Below, one piece after another: positions 23,292 to 30,419 of a stretch of 58,553 nucleotides of DNA. The stretch comes from a virus: positions 1-58,553 of the IMG/VR virus record IMGVR_UViG_3300034018_002110, one strand, 5' to 3'. The notes under the pieces are model-generated. The model ran no database searches and was not told the origin of the DNA. It saw nothing but the letters and a program-made list of their open reading frames with translations. The translations under genes and the position numbers were made by a program. Position 1 is the first letter of the stretch, and each line of letters starts with the position of its first letter.

Positions 23292-23380
23292 ATATAAGAG
23301 ACTGGGATGGGCACGGTGTGCCACTACTCTGGGACCAAGTGAAAGAGTGTGGCATCAACAGGGGAGAAGATTATGATTGA
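23153..23380 (+). CDS. Conserved phage protein (YCYT...CPYW...LLWDQ), 75 aa
   Basis: AAGGATTTAAA precedes ATG 23153. The order YCYT, NCPYWGRD, CTFLD and PLLWDQVKECGIN is typical of a small phage family of unknown function with four conserved cysteines, probably zinc-binding. This supports this frame as the real one in the overlap with the upstream ORF. Confidence 0.7.
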   Translation: MEERDASRIPEGIYCYTRVDGKRVNCPYWGRDESRDEQESGFCTFLDIRDWDGHGVPLLWDQVKECGINRGEDYD

Positions 23381-23870
23381 AGTAGAAATAAACGAAGACA
23401 TGAAACAAAGAGCTTGGAAAAAAGCTCGTGAAATGGGAAAACTAAATCATTCCATAACAAACGGAAGTGGAAATATAGCAGGGTTTTTAGGCGAAGAAGT
23501 AGCCAACTATGTTATAAAAGGAACCATAACAAACACCTATGACTATGACATTGTGGATGAACATGGAATAAAATATGACGTTAAAACAAAAAGATGCACG
23601 AGCAAACCAAAAGACTACTATGAATGCTCGATAGCTGAATATAATCTAAAACAACAATGCAATTATTATGCTTTTGTCAGAGTGGAATTCGTAAATAACA
23701 AATGGGGAAGAGCATGGTACTTGGGGGTTTACGATAAACAATCTTATTTCAAAGATGCAAGATTACTCAAAGAGGGCGATATTGATTCAGACAATAACTT
23801 TCGAGTGAAAGCTAACTGTTACAATATGCCGATCAAACAATTGGTACAAATTTTAAATAAAGACAGGTAA
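23373..23870 (+). CDS. PD-(D/E)XK-type nuclease, predicted
   Basis: GGGGAGAAGATT precedes ATG 23373. The segment GFLGEEVANYVIKG (37-50), YDYDIV (56-61) and KYDVKTKR (67-74) places E41/E42, D59 and D69-x-K71 as a PD-(D/E)XK metal site. At 165 aa it is a single-domain nuclease, perhaps a DNA-repair or host-DNA-degrading enzyme. The upstream ATG at 23349 lies within the previous gene. Confidence 0.65.
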   Translation: MIEVEINEDMKQRAWKKAREMGKLNHSITNGSGNIAGFLGEEVANYVIKGTITNTYDYDIVDEHGIKYDVKTKRCTSKPKDYYECSIAEYNLKQQCNYYAFVRVEFVNNKWGRAWYLGVYDKQSYFKDARLLKEGDIDSDNNFRVKANCYNMPIKQLVQILNKDR

Positions 23871-23873
23871 AAA

Positions 23874-24128
23874 ATGGCAAGACTAAGCGGATCAAAAACA
23901 AGACACGAAAATGGCGTTGTTGTAACAACAAAATCTCATTATGGTAGTCACAAAGAAATGGTTGTTGACCACAATGAATATGGCGTAGAACTCAAAGAAG
24001 ATCAGGTTCTATTGAAATCAGATACTCATTTTTATGTGACTAAAAAGAACAGGCTCGACGATGGATTAGCTGATCCCGCCAGATACAGCTCTGAAAAGCT
24101 TCTCTTAACAAAAAAACCACAAGAATAA
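23874..24128 (+). CDS. Hypothetical protein, 84 aa
   Basis: Starts 3 nt after the nuclease stop. Lys-rich and His-containing with no motif I know. Confidence 0.55.
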   Translation: MARLSGSKTRHENGVVVTTKSHYGSHKEMVVDHNEYGVELKEDQVLLKSDTHFYVTKKNRLDDGLADPARYSSEKLLLTKKPQE

Positions 24129-24141
24129 ACTGGTGCCTGCA

Positions 24142-24534
24142 ATGAAAATGTATATAATAGTGTTTATTGCTTTTGAATCTGATATCAGTATCGAGCCTTT
24201 GGGTGTTTTTTCATCGCTAAAAAAGGCCAAAAAGTACGTTAAAGAATTAGAAAGCTTTATAGATAAATACGAAGAGTCTAACTTTTTGTATGATATCATT
24301 GATTACGATTTAGATTCAGAGCCACCTCTGCTTGAATGGTTCAAAAGTGACAAGCAAGAAAGATACAGCAATGCTGAAAAAGATCTTTTAACACTTGTGG
24401 ACAAAGGGTTGGTTGATCAATTGGTTGGTGAAGATGGAAATTTTTACTATGAACCCACAAAAATTGGAAATCAATCTTCTAAAATAAAAGCGGTGTTGGA
24501 TAACTTCAATCAATTATTTAAAAAGCAAACCTAA
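24142..24534 (+). CDS. Hypothetical protein, 130 aa
   Basis: ATG 24142 is preferred over GTG 24133; neither has a strong ribosome binding site. KMYIIVFIAFESD followed by KKAKKYVKELESFIDKY suggests an alpha/beta domain similar to small phage proteins that begin with a beta strand and a helix. It overlaps the deaminase start by one base. Confidence 0.55.
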   Translation: MKMYIIVFIAFESDISIEPLGVFSSLKKAKKYVKELESFIDKYEESNFLYDIIDYDLDSEPPLLEWFKSDKQERYSNAEKDLLTLVDKGLVDQLVGEDGNFYYEPTKIGNQSSKIKAVLDNFNQLFKKQT

Positions 24535-25082
24535 TGGATATGTCATCTTTATTTAAAAATAGATTGAAAAGCTATAAACCAACACGATGGGACAATATCT
24601 TTTTTTCTGAGGCGGTTTTGTGGTCCAGAATGTCTCACGACACACAAACTCAATGTGGATGCATTCTTGTCAAAAACAAAGCCACGATAGCCACTGGATA
24701 CAACGGTTTTATCAGAGATATAAATGATTCTGTGTTTCCTAAAACGAGACCGGAAAAATATCATTTTATGATTCACTCAGAGTCAAACGCTGTATATAAT
24801 GCTGCCAGAGAAGGAAAATCCACTATGGGTTCTCGGGCTTACATCACCGCTCCTCCGTGTCGATTATGCCTTCAAACATTGTGGCAATGCGGAGTTTATG
24901 AGATTTATTTTACCGACATATCCTCTCCTAAAAATTGTTTTTACGGAGAAGAATACCACAAGATATTGGATGAAATGCAAAAATCAAAACCGGGACTTTT
25001 AGATTTCAGATATTTCCCTCACACATCTTTGGACGCAGCTTATCTGAAACAAAGTCTAGAAAAATTTGAAAATCCTGATTAA
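24534..25082 (+). CDS. dCMP deaminase
   Basis: The zinc deaminase signature is complete: HSESNAV (81-87, catalytic H-x-E) and PPCRLC (107-112). At 182 aa it fits phage dCMP deaminases, which convert dCMP to dUMP for thymidylate synthesis; ThyX is encoded further on. The start overlaps the previous stop (TAATG). Confidence 0.9.
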   Translation: MDMSSLFKNRLKSYKPTRWDNIFFSEAVLWSRMSHDTQTQCGCILVKNKATIATGYNGFIRDINDSVFPKTRPEKYHFMIHSESNAVYNAAREGKSTMGSRAYITAPPCRLCLQTLWQCGVYEIYFTDISSPKNCFYGEEYHKILDEMQKSKPGLLDFRYFPHTSLDAAYLKQSLEKFENPD

Positions 25083-25087
25083 AGGAC

Positions 25088-25116
25088 TTGACAAAACACC
25101 CTGAACAGACTATAAT
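25088..25116 (+). promoter_or_regulatory. Consensus sigma70-type promoter
   Basis: TTGACA (25088-25093), 17-bp spacer, TATAAT (25111-25116). It probably drives the genes up to ssb. Confidence 0.9.
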
Positions 25117-25153
25117 AATCGAGTCACACTGAAACAACAAATGGAGAGTCAAT

Positions 25154-25408
25154 ATGATATCAATCGTTGAAATGGTAGAAGCACATCTGGTTAATGTCCA
25201 AAGAGAACTCGTCACCCTGAATGAGCGACGTTTGTCTCTGGAAAAAGAAGTTGAAAAGTTTCAACAGTACCTTCAAGAAGGAAACGCTACCTTGATTGAG
25301 TATAAAGAGGCTTGTAATGCTCAAGCTCAGCAACCAATTCTTGTGGGTCAAGCAGACACTCCGAAGGTCGGAGCATCTAATCTGCAATCTGTTTTTAGTG
25401 GTAATTAA
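25154..25408 (+). CDS. Coiled-coil protein, 84 aa
   Basis: Residues 5-50 form a heptad-like helix (VQRELVTLNERRLSLEKEVE). The tail is Gln/Ala/Ser-rich. GGAGAGTCAAT precedes the ATG. Function unknown. Confidence 0.7.
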   Translation: MISIVEMVEAHLVNVQRELVTLNERRLSLEKEVEKFQQYLQEGNATLIEYKEACNAQAQQPILVGQADTPKVGASNLQSVFSGN

Positions 25409-25421
25409 CAAGGAGAGTTTT

Positions 25422-25727
25422 ATGGATACTAGTGATTTTTACGCAGAGTTGAAGAATCTTCCAAAGTCTTATCGATTTTCAGTAACAGACAATGTAATTT
25501 CTGGGGTTGAAAGACATGGTATGATTCTCAATCCAATCACCGCTGTGGCGTATCGTACAGTTGGAGAAGTTTATGGAACCAACAAGAGAGAAACAACGAG
25601 GGCTGGCAAAGATCTGGGTCTTGAAAAGCAATTCGTAGACCATGTTTACAATGCAACCAAGGGTACTTCAAATCGCGGCAATGCCCAAGTGGTTCGTGGC
25701 AAGATTAGATCGGCTTTAGGAGTATAA
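25422..25727 (+). CDS. Hypothetical protein, 101 aa
   Basis: AAGGAGAGTTTT precedes ATG 25422; the longer frame from 25296 overlaps the previous gene. Helical N-terminal half (residues 20-60), basic C-terminus. Encoded directly before ssb, so it may act in replication; not recognised. Confidence 0.7.
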   Translation: MDTSDFYAELKNLPKSYRFSVTDNVISGVERHGMILNPITAVAYRTVGEVYGTNKRETTRAGKDLGLEKQFVDHVYNATKGTSNRGNAQVVRGKIRSALGV

Positions 25728-25729
25728 CT

Positions 25730-26065
25730 ATGAATCAGAATTGTTGGAATGGTGCTGGACGTTTGACCAATGATGCTATCTTCACCAACACCAAGAAGGG
25801 AACTGCGATGAGCAAGTTTCGGCTTGCTGTCAATGACCGTAGAAACGACGAAACATTGTTTATCAATATTCTTTGTTTTGGAAAGATGGCGGAAAATCTA
25901 AACTCTCTGCTTGTAAAGGGCAGACTTGTTTCAATCACCGGCAAGCTAAAGATTGACGATTACGAGGATGAAAACAACAACAAGAAGAGTTCTATCTGCG
26001 TTATGGCAGATGAAATCTCTCTTGGTCCTGAACCGTCGATGATCACGCCAAAGACAAAGGAATAG
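25730..26065 (+). CDS. ssb: Single-stranded DNA-binding protein, OB fold
   Basis: The bacterial SSB pattern is clear: NGAGRLTNDAIF, then SKFRLAVNDR, LFINILCFGKMAENL and LVSITGKLKI. At 111 aa it keeps the OB fold and has a short charged tail. It coats single-stranded DNA at replication forks and during recombination. Confidence 0.9.
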   Translation: MNQNCWNGAGRLTNDAIFTNTKKGTAMSKFRLAVNDRRNDETLFINILCFGKMAENLNSLLVKGRLVSITGKLKIDDYEDENNNKKSSICVMADEISLGPEPSMITPKTKE

Positions 26066-26234
26066 AGATTGACTCCGATAGGAGTTGCCAGATTTCGAGA
26101 TCATACACCGAGTGCAAGAGCAACCTGATCAGAGACAATGCTCTGGTTAGGGTCTTGGTAGGTTTATGACTTAAGCCGGAGTCTGGCTTGATACGATGAG
26201 GAGGAAAATAGAATTCGCCACCTATTCTGGCAGC
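26066..26234 (+). other. Gene-free, structured stretch after ssb
   Basis: No gene seen. It contains several short inverted repeats, for example ACTCC/GGAGT at about 26072-26085 and GAGCA/TGCTC around 26117-26145, and it runs directly into the tRNA-shaped RNA, so it is probably part of the same RNA-rich block. Confidence 0.35.
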
Positions 26235-26430
26235 TAGCCAGTAGCTCAATTGGCCGAAGAGCGCCTCATTAATCGCCGTATCCGCAAACCTGTCCACCGC
26301 TCGTAGTGCCTCAAGGGGCTTTACGAATGGTGGATTGGGGAAAGGGAGCAAAGCAACCCGTAAAGTTGCTGGCTATAAACTTCTGTTTACGCAGAAGATG
26401 CCTAAGGTAGGTGCAAATCCTATGATGCGG
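26235..26430 (+). ncRNA. tRNA-shaped RNA 3 with kissing loops, overlapping a tRNA-like 5' half
   Basis: Acceptor-like CCGTATC (26276-26282) pairs with GATGCGG (26424-26430) and a T-arm GTAGG-TGCAAAT-CCTAT (26407-26423) is in exact register; T-loop position 55 is G. Between them lie a long hairpin TCCACC/GGTGGA and two hairpins, GCAAC/GTTGC (26353-26369) and CTTCTG/CAGAAG (26380-26397), whose loops CGTAAA and TTTACG are fully complementary. A canonical-looking acceptor plus D-arm (TAGCCAG-TA-GCTC...GAGC, 26235-26262) pairs instead with CTGGCTA (26369-26375). Function unknown. Confidence 0.55.
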
Positions 26431-26539
26431 CAATTTGGCCTTTAGGCCCGAGTGATGGCCGTTAGCCATCTTGTTGTGCTTCGGTCGAAGAGGTAGCTTC
26501 GGCCCTGTGTTTTTCGCAAAGCTTCTTAAGGACGTAGTC

Positions 26540-26830
26540 ATGATAGTTTGGCAAGAATGTGTAGTAGATGCTGGACACAGCCCAGAATTCCCTCTGGATC
26601 TGTTCCCTCCGGGAGCGGAAATTCCGCCAGTCTATTATTGGGATCATGTGTCGGGAACCCGAAACGAATCTACTGACAAGGACTATGTTATGGTGCCTAC
26701 AGCACAGATGACGGATTCCGAAATAGAGACTGCCAAATCTATTATGTCTGCTGGAATAAATGCCAACGAGTACACACAAGCAGCGAAGGTTGTACGATTT
26801 GATGAGGTTGGACTTGTGATTTTTACGTAA
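26540..26830 (+). CDS. Hypothetical protein, 96 aa
   Basis: AAGGACGTAGTC precedes ATG 26540; earlier codons belong to the RNA region. Pro-rich middle (FPPGAEIPPVYYWDHV) and helical tail. Not recognised. Confidence 0.6.
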   Translation: MIVWQECVVDAGHSPEFPLDLFPPGAEIPPVYYWDHVSGTRNESTDKDYVMVPTAQMTDSEIETAKSIMSAGINANEYTQAAKVVRFDEVGLVIFT

Positions 26831-26832
26831 AT

Positions 26833-27003
26833 TCTCCTCAAGAGAATACAGGTAACGTATAAGGCGACTATTTGACCGTGGTTCTCGTGAAATAAACACC
26901 CAGAGACAAGTCTAGGCTGGGGGATAAAAACACGACGTATGTTTTAGGCAACTCATGTTGATCGCTTGAGTTGTGGCTGTACTCTTTCTCTTGAGGAGAT
27001 TCT
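26833..27003 (+). ncRNA. Candidate structured RNA closed by a 13-bp helix
   Basis: TCTCCTCAAGAGA (about 26833-26845) and TCTCTTGAGGAGA (about 26990-27002) are perfect reverse complements enclosing about 145 nt without a gene. Inside, CAACTCA/TGAGTTG forms a 7-bp hairpin near 26950-26975 and CCCAG/CTGGG another near 26899-26921. The layout is a multi-branched RNA. It lies between RNA 3 and the tRNA-Gln/tmRNA pair. Class unknown. Confidence 0.55.
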
Positions 27004-27059
27004 TATGTGTAATTGCCCAATTTCGGGCTTGTTCCTTTCGTTTCTTGGAGATAAAACCC

Positions 27060-27212
27060 ATGAAGATTGATTTGGTAGTGTACGTTGAAGCGTTGGCGAA
27101 AAAAGCTACACATCCCAGTTTTGAGACACCAGACTCGGCACTGAAGTACTCTCAGGCTTCTCTGAATTTGGCTCACGCGATGGCAACTGTCAACGCGATA
27201 AAAGATGCATAA
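27060..27212 (+). CDS. Small hypothetical protein, 50 aa
   Basis: GGAGATAAAACCC precedes ATG 27060. Helical, Ala-rich product ending AMATVNAIKDA. Not recognised. Confidence 0.55.
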   Translation: MKIDLVVYVEALAKKATHPSFETPDSALKYSQASLNLAHAMATVNAIKDA

Positions 27213-27221
27213 GTCTTCTTT

Positions 27222-27294
27222 GCACCCGTAGTGTAACTGGTTAGCACATAACTCTTTGACAGTTATGGTCCAAGTTCGAACCTTGGCGGGTGTA
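27222..27294 (+). tRNA. tRNA-Gln (anticodon UUG)
   Basis: Acceptor GCACCCG/CGGGTGT (one G-T pair), anticodon arm TAACT-CTTTGAC-AGTTA (anticodon TTG, reads CAA) and T-arm with canonical TTCGAAC loop. CCA is not encoded. The tmRNA gene follows 22 nt later. Confidence 0.85.
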
Positions 27295-27316
27295 TTGTGT
27301 GTTTTTTTGTTAAAAC

Positions 27317-27590
27317 GGGCCGGTAATGGAATTGATTTGGGACGTAAGTGATGATGGCGAGTAGGAGTTGGTCAATGGCTCCTTAAAAATTGACCGAACA
27401 ATAACTGCAAAATCTTTTGCTGTAGCTGCATAAGCTGGAGGGTCTCATGCCCCTCCTTACAAAAGCATGAGAGTTACGATACGCAACGCTGACTTGGTTG
27501 GCAACATGAACCGGAAGCTTTAGCTTCCTACACTCGTAGATATCATTATTGAAATCACCAAAGACACGGGAGCCATACCCGTCCGGTCCA
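27317..27590 (+). ncRNA. ssrA: Transfer-messenger RNA (tmRNA)
   Basis: Acceptor GGGCCGG pairs with CCGGTCC and has the G3-U70 wobble and A73 that mark alanine acceptors. A T-arm ACGGG/CCCGT follows in register. Pseudoknot 1 is GGAG/CTCC interleaved with GGTCAAT/ATTGACC (27364-27395). The tag frame 27407-27433 starts at a GCA resume codon and reads AKSFAVAA then TAA, ending in the degradation-type AVAA. Pseudoknot 2 is GGAGGG/CCCTCC with TCTCATGC/GCATGAGA (27437-27472). P2-type pairing GTGAT/ATCAC closes the ring. At 274 nt it is compact. It would need host SmpB. The T-loop AGCCATA is unusual. Confidence 0.9.
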
Positions 27591-27619
27591 CTTATCCCTT
27601 TGGATTCCTCTTATTCTGG

Positions 27620-27859
27620 ATGAAAGAAATGAAACAAAGAATTGGCATTAAGTTAAAGGTTGCTTCCGACACAAGGGAATCAGCAATTGATTTGTTGAAG
27701 AAGTGTATACATGAAATCGAGATAGGCCGTAACTCTATGTTTTATCCTTTGCCCGATGATGATGATACAGAGGCAGACATCTCAGTTGTTATTCTCAAAG
27801 ACAACGAAGGAGTCTATGATAGTTGGAGTCACTGTTGGACATTACCTAAAGGAGTGTAA
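27620..27859 (+). CDS. Hypothetical protein, 79 aa
   Basis: First ATG at 27620; ATG 27629 is an alternative start with similar weak support. IGIKLKVASDTRESAIDLLKKCIHEIE followed by acidic DDDDTE resembles a small ferredoxin-like alpha/beta domain. Not recognised. Confidence 0.55.
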   Translation: MKEMKQRIGIKLKVASDTRESAIDLLKKCIHEIEIGRNSMFYPLPDDDDTEADISVVILKDNEGVYDSWSHCWTLPKGV

Positions 27860-27861
27860 AA

Positions 27862-28596
27862 ATGAAACGTAGATCTTTTCTAGCGGCCTTTTCTGCTCTA
27901 CCATTCGTAAGAATCGATGATTGGTTTAAGGCCGCTCCTGTTCCGGATATCTCTGATATCTTTGATCTATTCAGGGTGGTATATACTGATGATTTAAACT
28001 ATCTTACGGTTCCACTTGACCAAAGGGAAAATTCCTTCAGTTGGACTGTCGTACCCAGCTTCACGATAGTGCCATTCGGAGAATACTATAAGGCTACTCA
28101 TTGGAAACCACCAGCGAAGCACCTAGAATATTCGGCCAATCAGGTGATAGACCGAGATATTCGTATATCCAACTATGCGACGAAGTTTTTAAATAGATCT
28201 ATCTCTCAATCAATCAGTGATGATTTATTTCACACTCTGCTATGTGCTGGTATTGAAACTAGTCAAAAGAAAGAATGCAGTGTAATATTTGGTAGCCCAG
28301 AACTCAAAGAAAGGCTGATGCACAAATCATCAGCCAAAATTGTAGAAGTATTCGAGTTAGGAGAAGGTCAGGTTCTTCAAAAATATTTTGAGGACAAACT
28401 TGGCGGCTGCAAAGAGGAAATAGCCATAGCTGTAAATCCAGACCCGTCCTGTTTCATATTGTGCCAACCAAATTGGGGCAAGTATAAGGTCTCTGGAGAT
28501 ATCGAGTCTCGCAACTTTAAAGCTACTCAAACCTTGGGAATAGCGGTTATGGACTCTCGGAATGTTCAAATCTTAAAGGCGAAGGATATAGTATGA
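27862..28596 (+). CDS. Protein with Tat-type signal, 244 aa, unknown
   Basis: The N-terminus MKRRSFLAAFSALPF matches a twin-arginine signal (RRSFLA) with a short hydrophobic stretch and no clear cleavage site. The rest contains a SVIFGSPELKERL segment and strands rich in Ile and Val; in style it is vaguely like phage coat-domain proteins, but I would not name it. It starts 2 nt after the previous stop. If truly exported by Tat, it would fold in the cytoplasm first. Confidence 0.65.
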   Translation: MKRRSFLAAFSALPFVRIDDWFKAAPVPDISDIFDLFRVVYTDDLNYLTVPLDQRENSFSWTVVPSFTIVPFGEYYKATHWKPPAKHLEYSANQVIDRDIRISNYATKFLNRSISQSISDDLFHTLLCAGIETSQKKECSVIFGSPELKERLMHKSSAKIVEVFELGEGQVLQKYFEDKLGGCKEEIAIAVNPDPSCFILCQPNWGKYKVSGDIESRNFKATQTLGIAVMDSRNVQILKAKDIV

Positions 28597-28631
28597 AACG
28601 TAGATCATTTTTGGCCAATTTCAAGGAATAA
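28593..28631 (+). pseudogene. 12-codon remnant repeating the Tat-signal start
   Basis: ATGAAACGTAGATC at 28593 repeats the first 14 bases of the gene at 27862, giving MKRRSFLANFKE then stop. It overlaps the previous stop and looks like the stub of a second copy of that gene, lost when the region was rearranged beside thyX. Confidence 0.55.
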
Positions 28632-28635
28632 GAAA

Positions 28636-29466
28636 ATGGGATTTGAAGTAAAAGTATTAGCAGATAGCTTGTCTACTGTTAACAACAGTCGTCTCACGAC
28701 TTTGATGATGACCTATCCAAGAATTATCCACAGTGAACACTTGCGTCACCGTATGTTTTCATTCAATGCGGCTAGCAGCAGAGCTATTCCAGTTGAGAAG
28801 TTCATAAAGCAGGTAGAGGAAGATCCGTTCATTCCTATTCATTGGGGTGCTGCACAGAAGGGGATGCAAGCCTATGACGTACTAAGTCCAGAAGATGCAG
28901 CCGTATGCGAGATGGACTGGATTTTTTGTCGAGATGAGTCTGTGTCCAGAGTGAGGTCTATGCTTCATCATGGGCTGCACAAGCAGATCGCCAATAGGCT
29001 TCTAGAACCATTTATGTGGACCACAGTTATCTGCACTGGTCCTGATGGTGCTTGGAATAACTTCTTTGCACTTCGTTGTCATCCAGAGGCAGAGCCTCAT
29101 ATCCAAAAACTAGCCTATATGACTAAGGACTGTATGAAGGATTCTTGTCCAAAACTATTAGAGGTGGGAGACTGGCATCTTCCACTCACTGGATTCCCCG
29201 GAGATGAAGCCCTATCACAAGAAGATTTGATCAAGGTTTCTGCTGGTAGGTGTGCAAGAGTAAGCTATCTCACTGCTGAAGGCAGCAGAGATGTGTCTCA
29301 GGATATTGCTCTGCACGACCGTTTGGTCGCCTCAAAGCACTTCAGCCCAACTGAGCATCAGGCCATGCATGGTCTAGAAGATTCCTTCCTATCAAATGGT
29401 GGGAATTTCGGACAAGGATGGATTCAGTACAGAAAAACATTACAGGGAGAATATCAGTGCTCTTAA
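28636..29466 (+). CDS. thyX: Flavin-dependent thymidylate synthase
   Basis: The ThyX motif is present as RHRMFSFNAASSR (37-49, RHRxxSxNxxSxR), with downstream helices carrying HHGLHKQIANRLLEPF. ThyX makes dTMP from dUMP using methylene-tetrahydrofolate, FAD and NADPH. At 276 aa it is typical of the family. GGAATAAGAAA precedes the ATG. It works with the dCMP deaminase at 24534. Confidence 0.9.
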   Translation: MGFEVKVLADSLSTVNNSRLTTLMMTYPRIIHSEHLRHRMFSFNAASSRAIPVEKFIKQVEEDPFIPIHWGAAQKGMQAYDVLSPEDAAVCEMDWIFCRDESVSRVRSMLHHGLHKQIANRLLEPFMWTTVICTGPDGAWNNFFALRCHPEAEPHIQKLAYMTKDCMKDSCPKLLEVGDWHLPLTGFPGDEALSQEDLIKVSAGRCARVSYLTAEGSRDVSQDIALHDRLVASKHFSPTEHQAMHGLEDSFLSNGGNFGQGWIQYRKTLQGEYQCS

Positions 29467-29669
29467 CTACGTGTATATGTTTTACTATCTTCTCTATTCA
29501 TATATGGGCTAGCTTTCTATATGAGCCATATGGACTGAAGGTAGCAAAATGGTTTGGCATGAGTCACAATGATTATATGGAATTCTTTACTTTAGCGACA
29601 TTGTGTGCTCCGGTAACTATCCCACTATGCGCAATCGCAATGTGGTATATCTTTTATCTTAATGTTTAA
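29457..29669 (+). CDS. Two-helix membrane protein, 70 aa, GTG start
   Basis: GTG 29457 has AGGGAGAATATCA upstream, stronger than the ATG at 29418, and overlaps the end of thyX. Hydrophobic segments at about 1-18 and 42-67. Function unknown. Confidence 0.6.
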   Translation: MLLTTCICFTIFSIHIWASFLYEPYGLKVAKWFGMSHNDYMEFFTLATLCAPVTIPLCAIAMWYIFYLNV

Positions 29670-29678
29670 GGCGAAACC

Positions 29679-30092
29679 ATGCTTATCGACGTGATCAAGG
29701 CAAATATCATCAGTGCCACAAAGATGAGAAATCAGCTAGCCAGCGACATCCTAAAAGTTGTTCTGGGCGAATGTCAAACCAGAAACGACTTCACTGATGA
29801 TTTTATCATTCGATACTGTCGAGAAATAGTAAAGGGCAACACTGAGACTATGAAATTTGGAGAGAGTGCCAAGCTATCTCGTGAGAACGAACTATTACGC
29901 AGTTATTTACCCAAAGAGGTCAGCAAGGTTGAACTCGAAGTTTATGCTGGGCGAATTTCTGAAGAGATCAAGGCTGCTAAAAGCGACAAGCATGCAATTG
30001 GGGTTTTGGTCAAGTATGTGAAGTCGCTAGGGTTGATCGCCAACGGAGAGGTTTCAAAAGAAGTCATTGCACCATTGAGGAACTCAGCATGA
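29679..30092 (+). CDS. YqeY/GatB-domain protein
   Basis: The helical C-terminal pattern with ENELLRSYLPKEVSKVELE and GEVSKEVIAPLR resembles the YqeY family, whose domain is related to the tail of the GatB amidotransferase subunit and may bind tRNA. At 137 aa it fits YqeY (about 150 aa). It overlaps the next gene by 4 nt. Confidence 0.75.
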   Translation: MLIDVIKANIISATKMRNQLASDILKVVLGECQTRNDFTDDFIIRYCREIVKGNTETMKFGESAKLSRENELLRSYLPKEVSKVELEVYAGRISEEIKAAKSDKHAIGVLVKYVKSLGLIANGEVSKEVIAPLRNSA

Positions 30093-30349
30093 GCAATATA
30101 AATGATCTAATCTCTAAAACATATTATCTAGATTCAAATAATCCACTTGGTCAATACATAAGAGATTTGAATAGGATGAGTCTATGTGTTGTTTCTTGTG
30201 ATACATTCAGGACAGCGTTAAAAGAAGAAATAGATAGGGTCGCATCAGTTCTAGACTCGTACACAGAGGTAGAATATGATAAGACCTTCAAAGTTAAAAG
30301 GCTAGTTCCTCCCGACCGTTTGATTGACAAGGACCAGTGGGGCAAATAG
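30089..30349 (+). CDS. Hypothetical protein, 86 aa
   Basis: ATGA overlap with the YqeY-like gene. Alpha/beta look with VASVLDSYTEVEYDKTFKV. Not recognised. Confidence 0.55.
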   Translation: MSNINDLISKTYYLDSNNPLGQYIRDLNRMSLCVVSCDTFRTALKEEIDRVASVLDSYTEVEYDKTFKVKRLVPPDRLIDKDQWGK

Positions 30350-30419
30350 CTGGATCAGTTTCGTGTAACAAGGACGTAAAAAGATATATCTGCGTCATAA
30401 AGCATAATAGTATCTATAT

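Noticed and set aside
971-26310. ACCGCTCGTAGTGCC shared between 971-985 and 26296-26310
   Set aside because: One shared 15-mer is expected about once by chance in a sequence of this size, and the flanks do not match.
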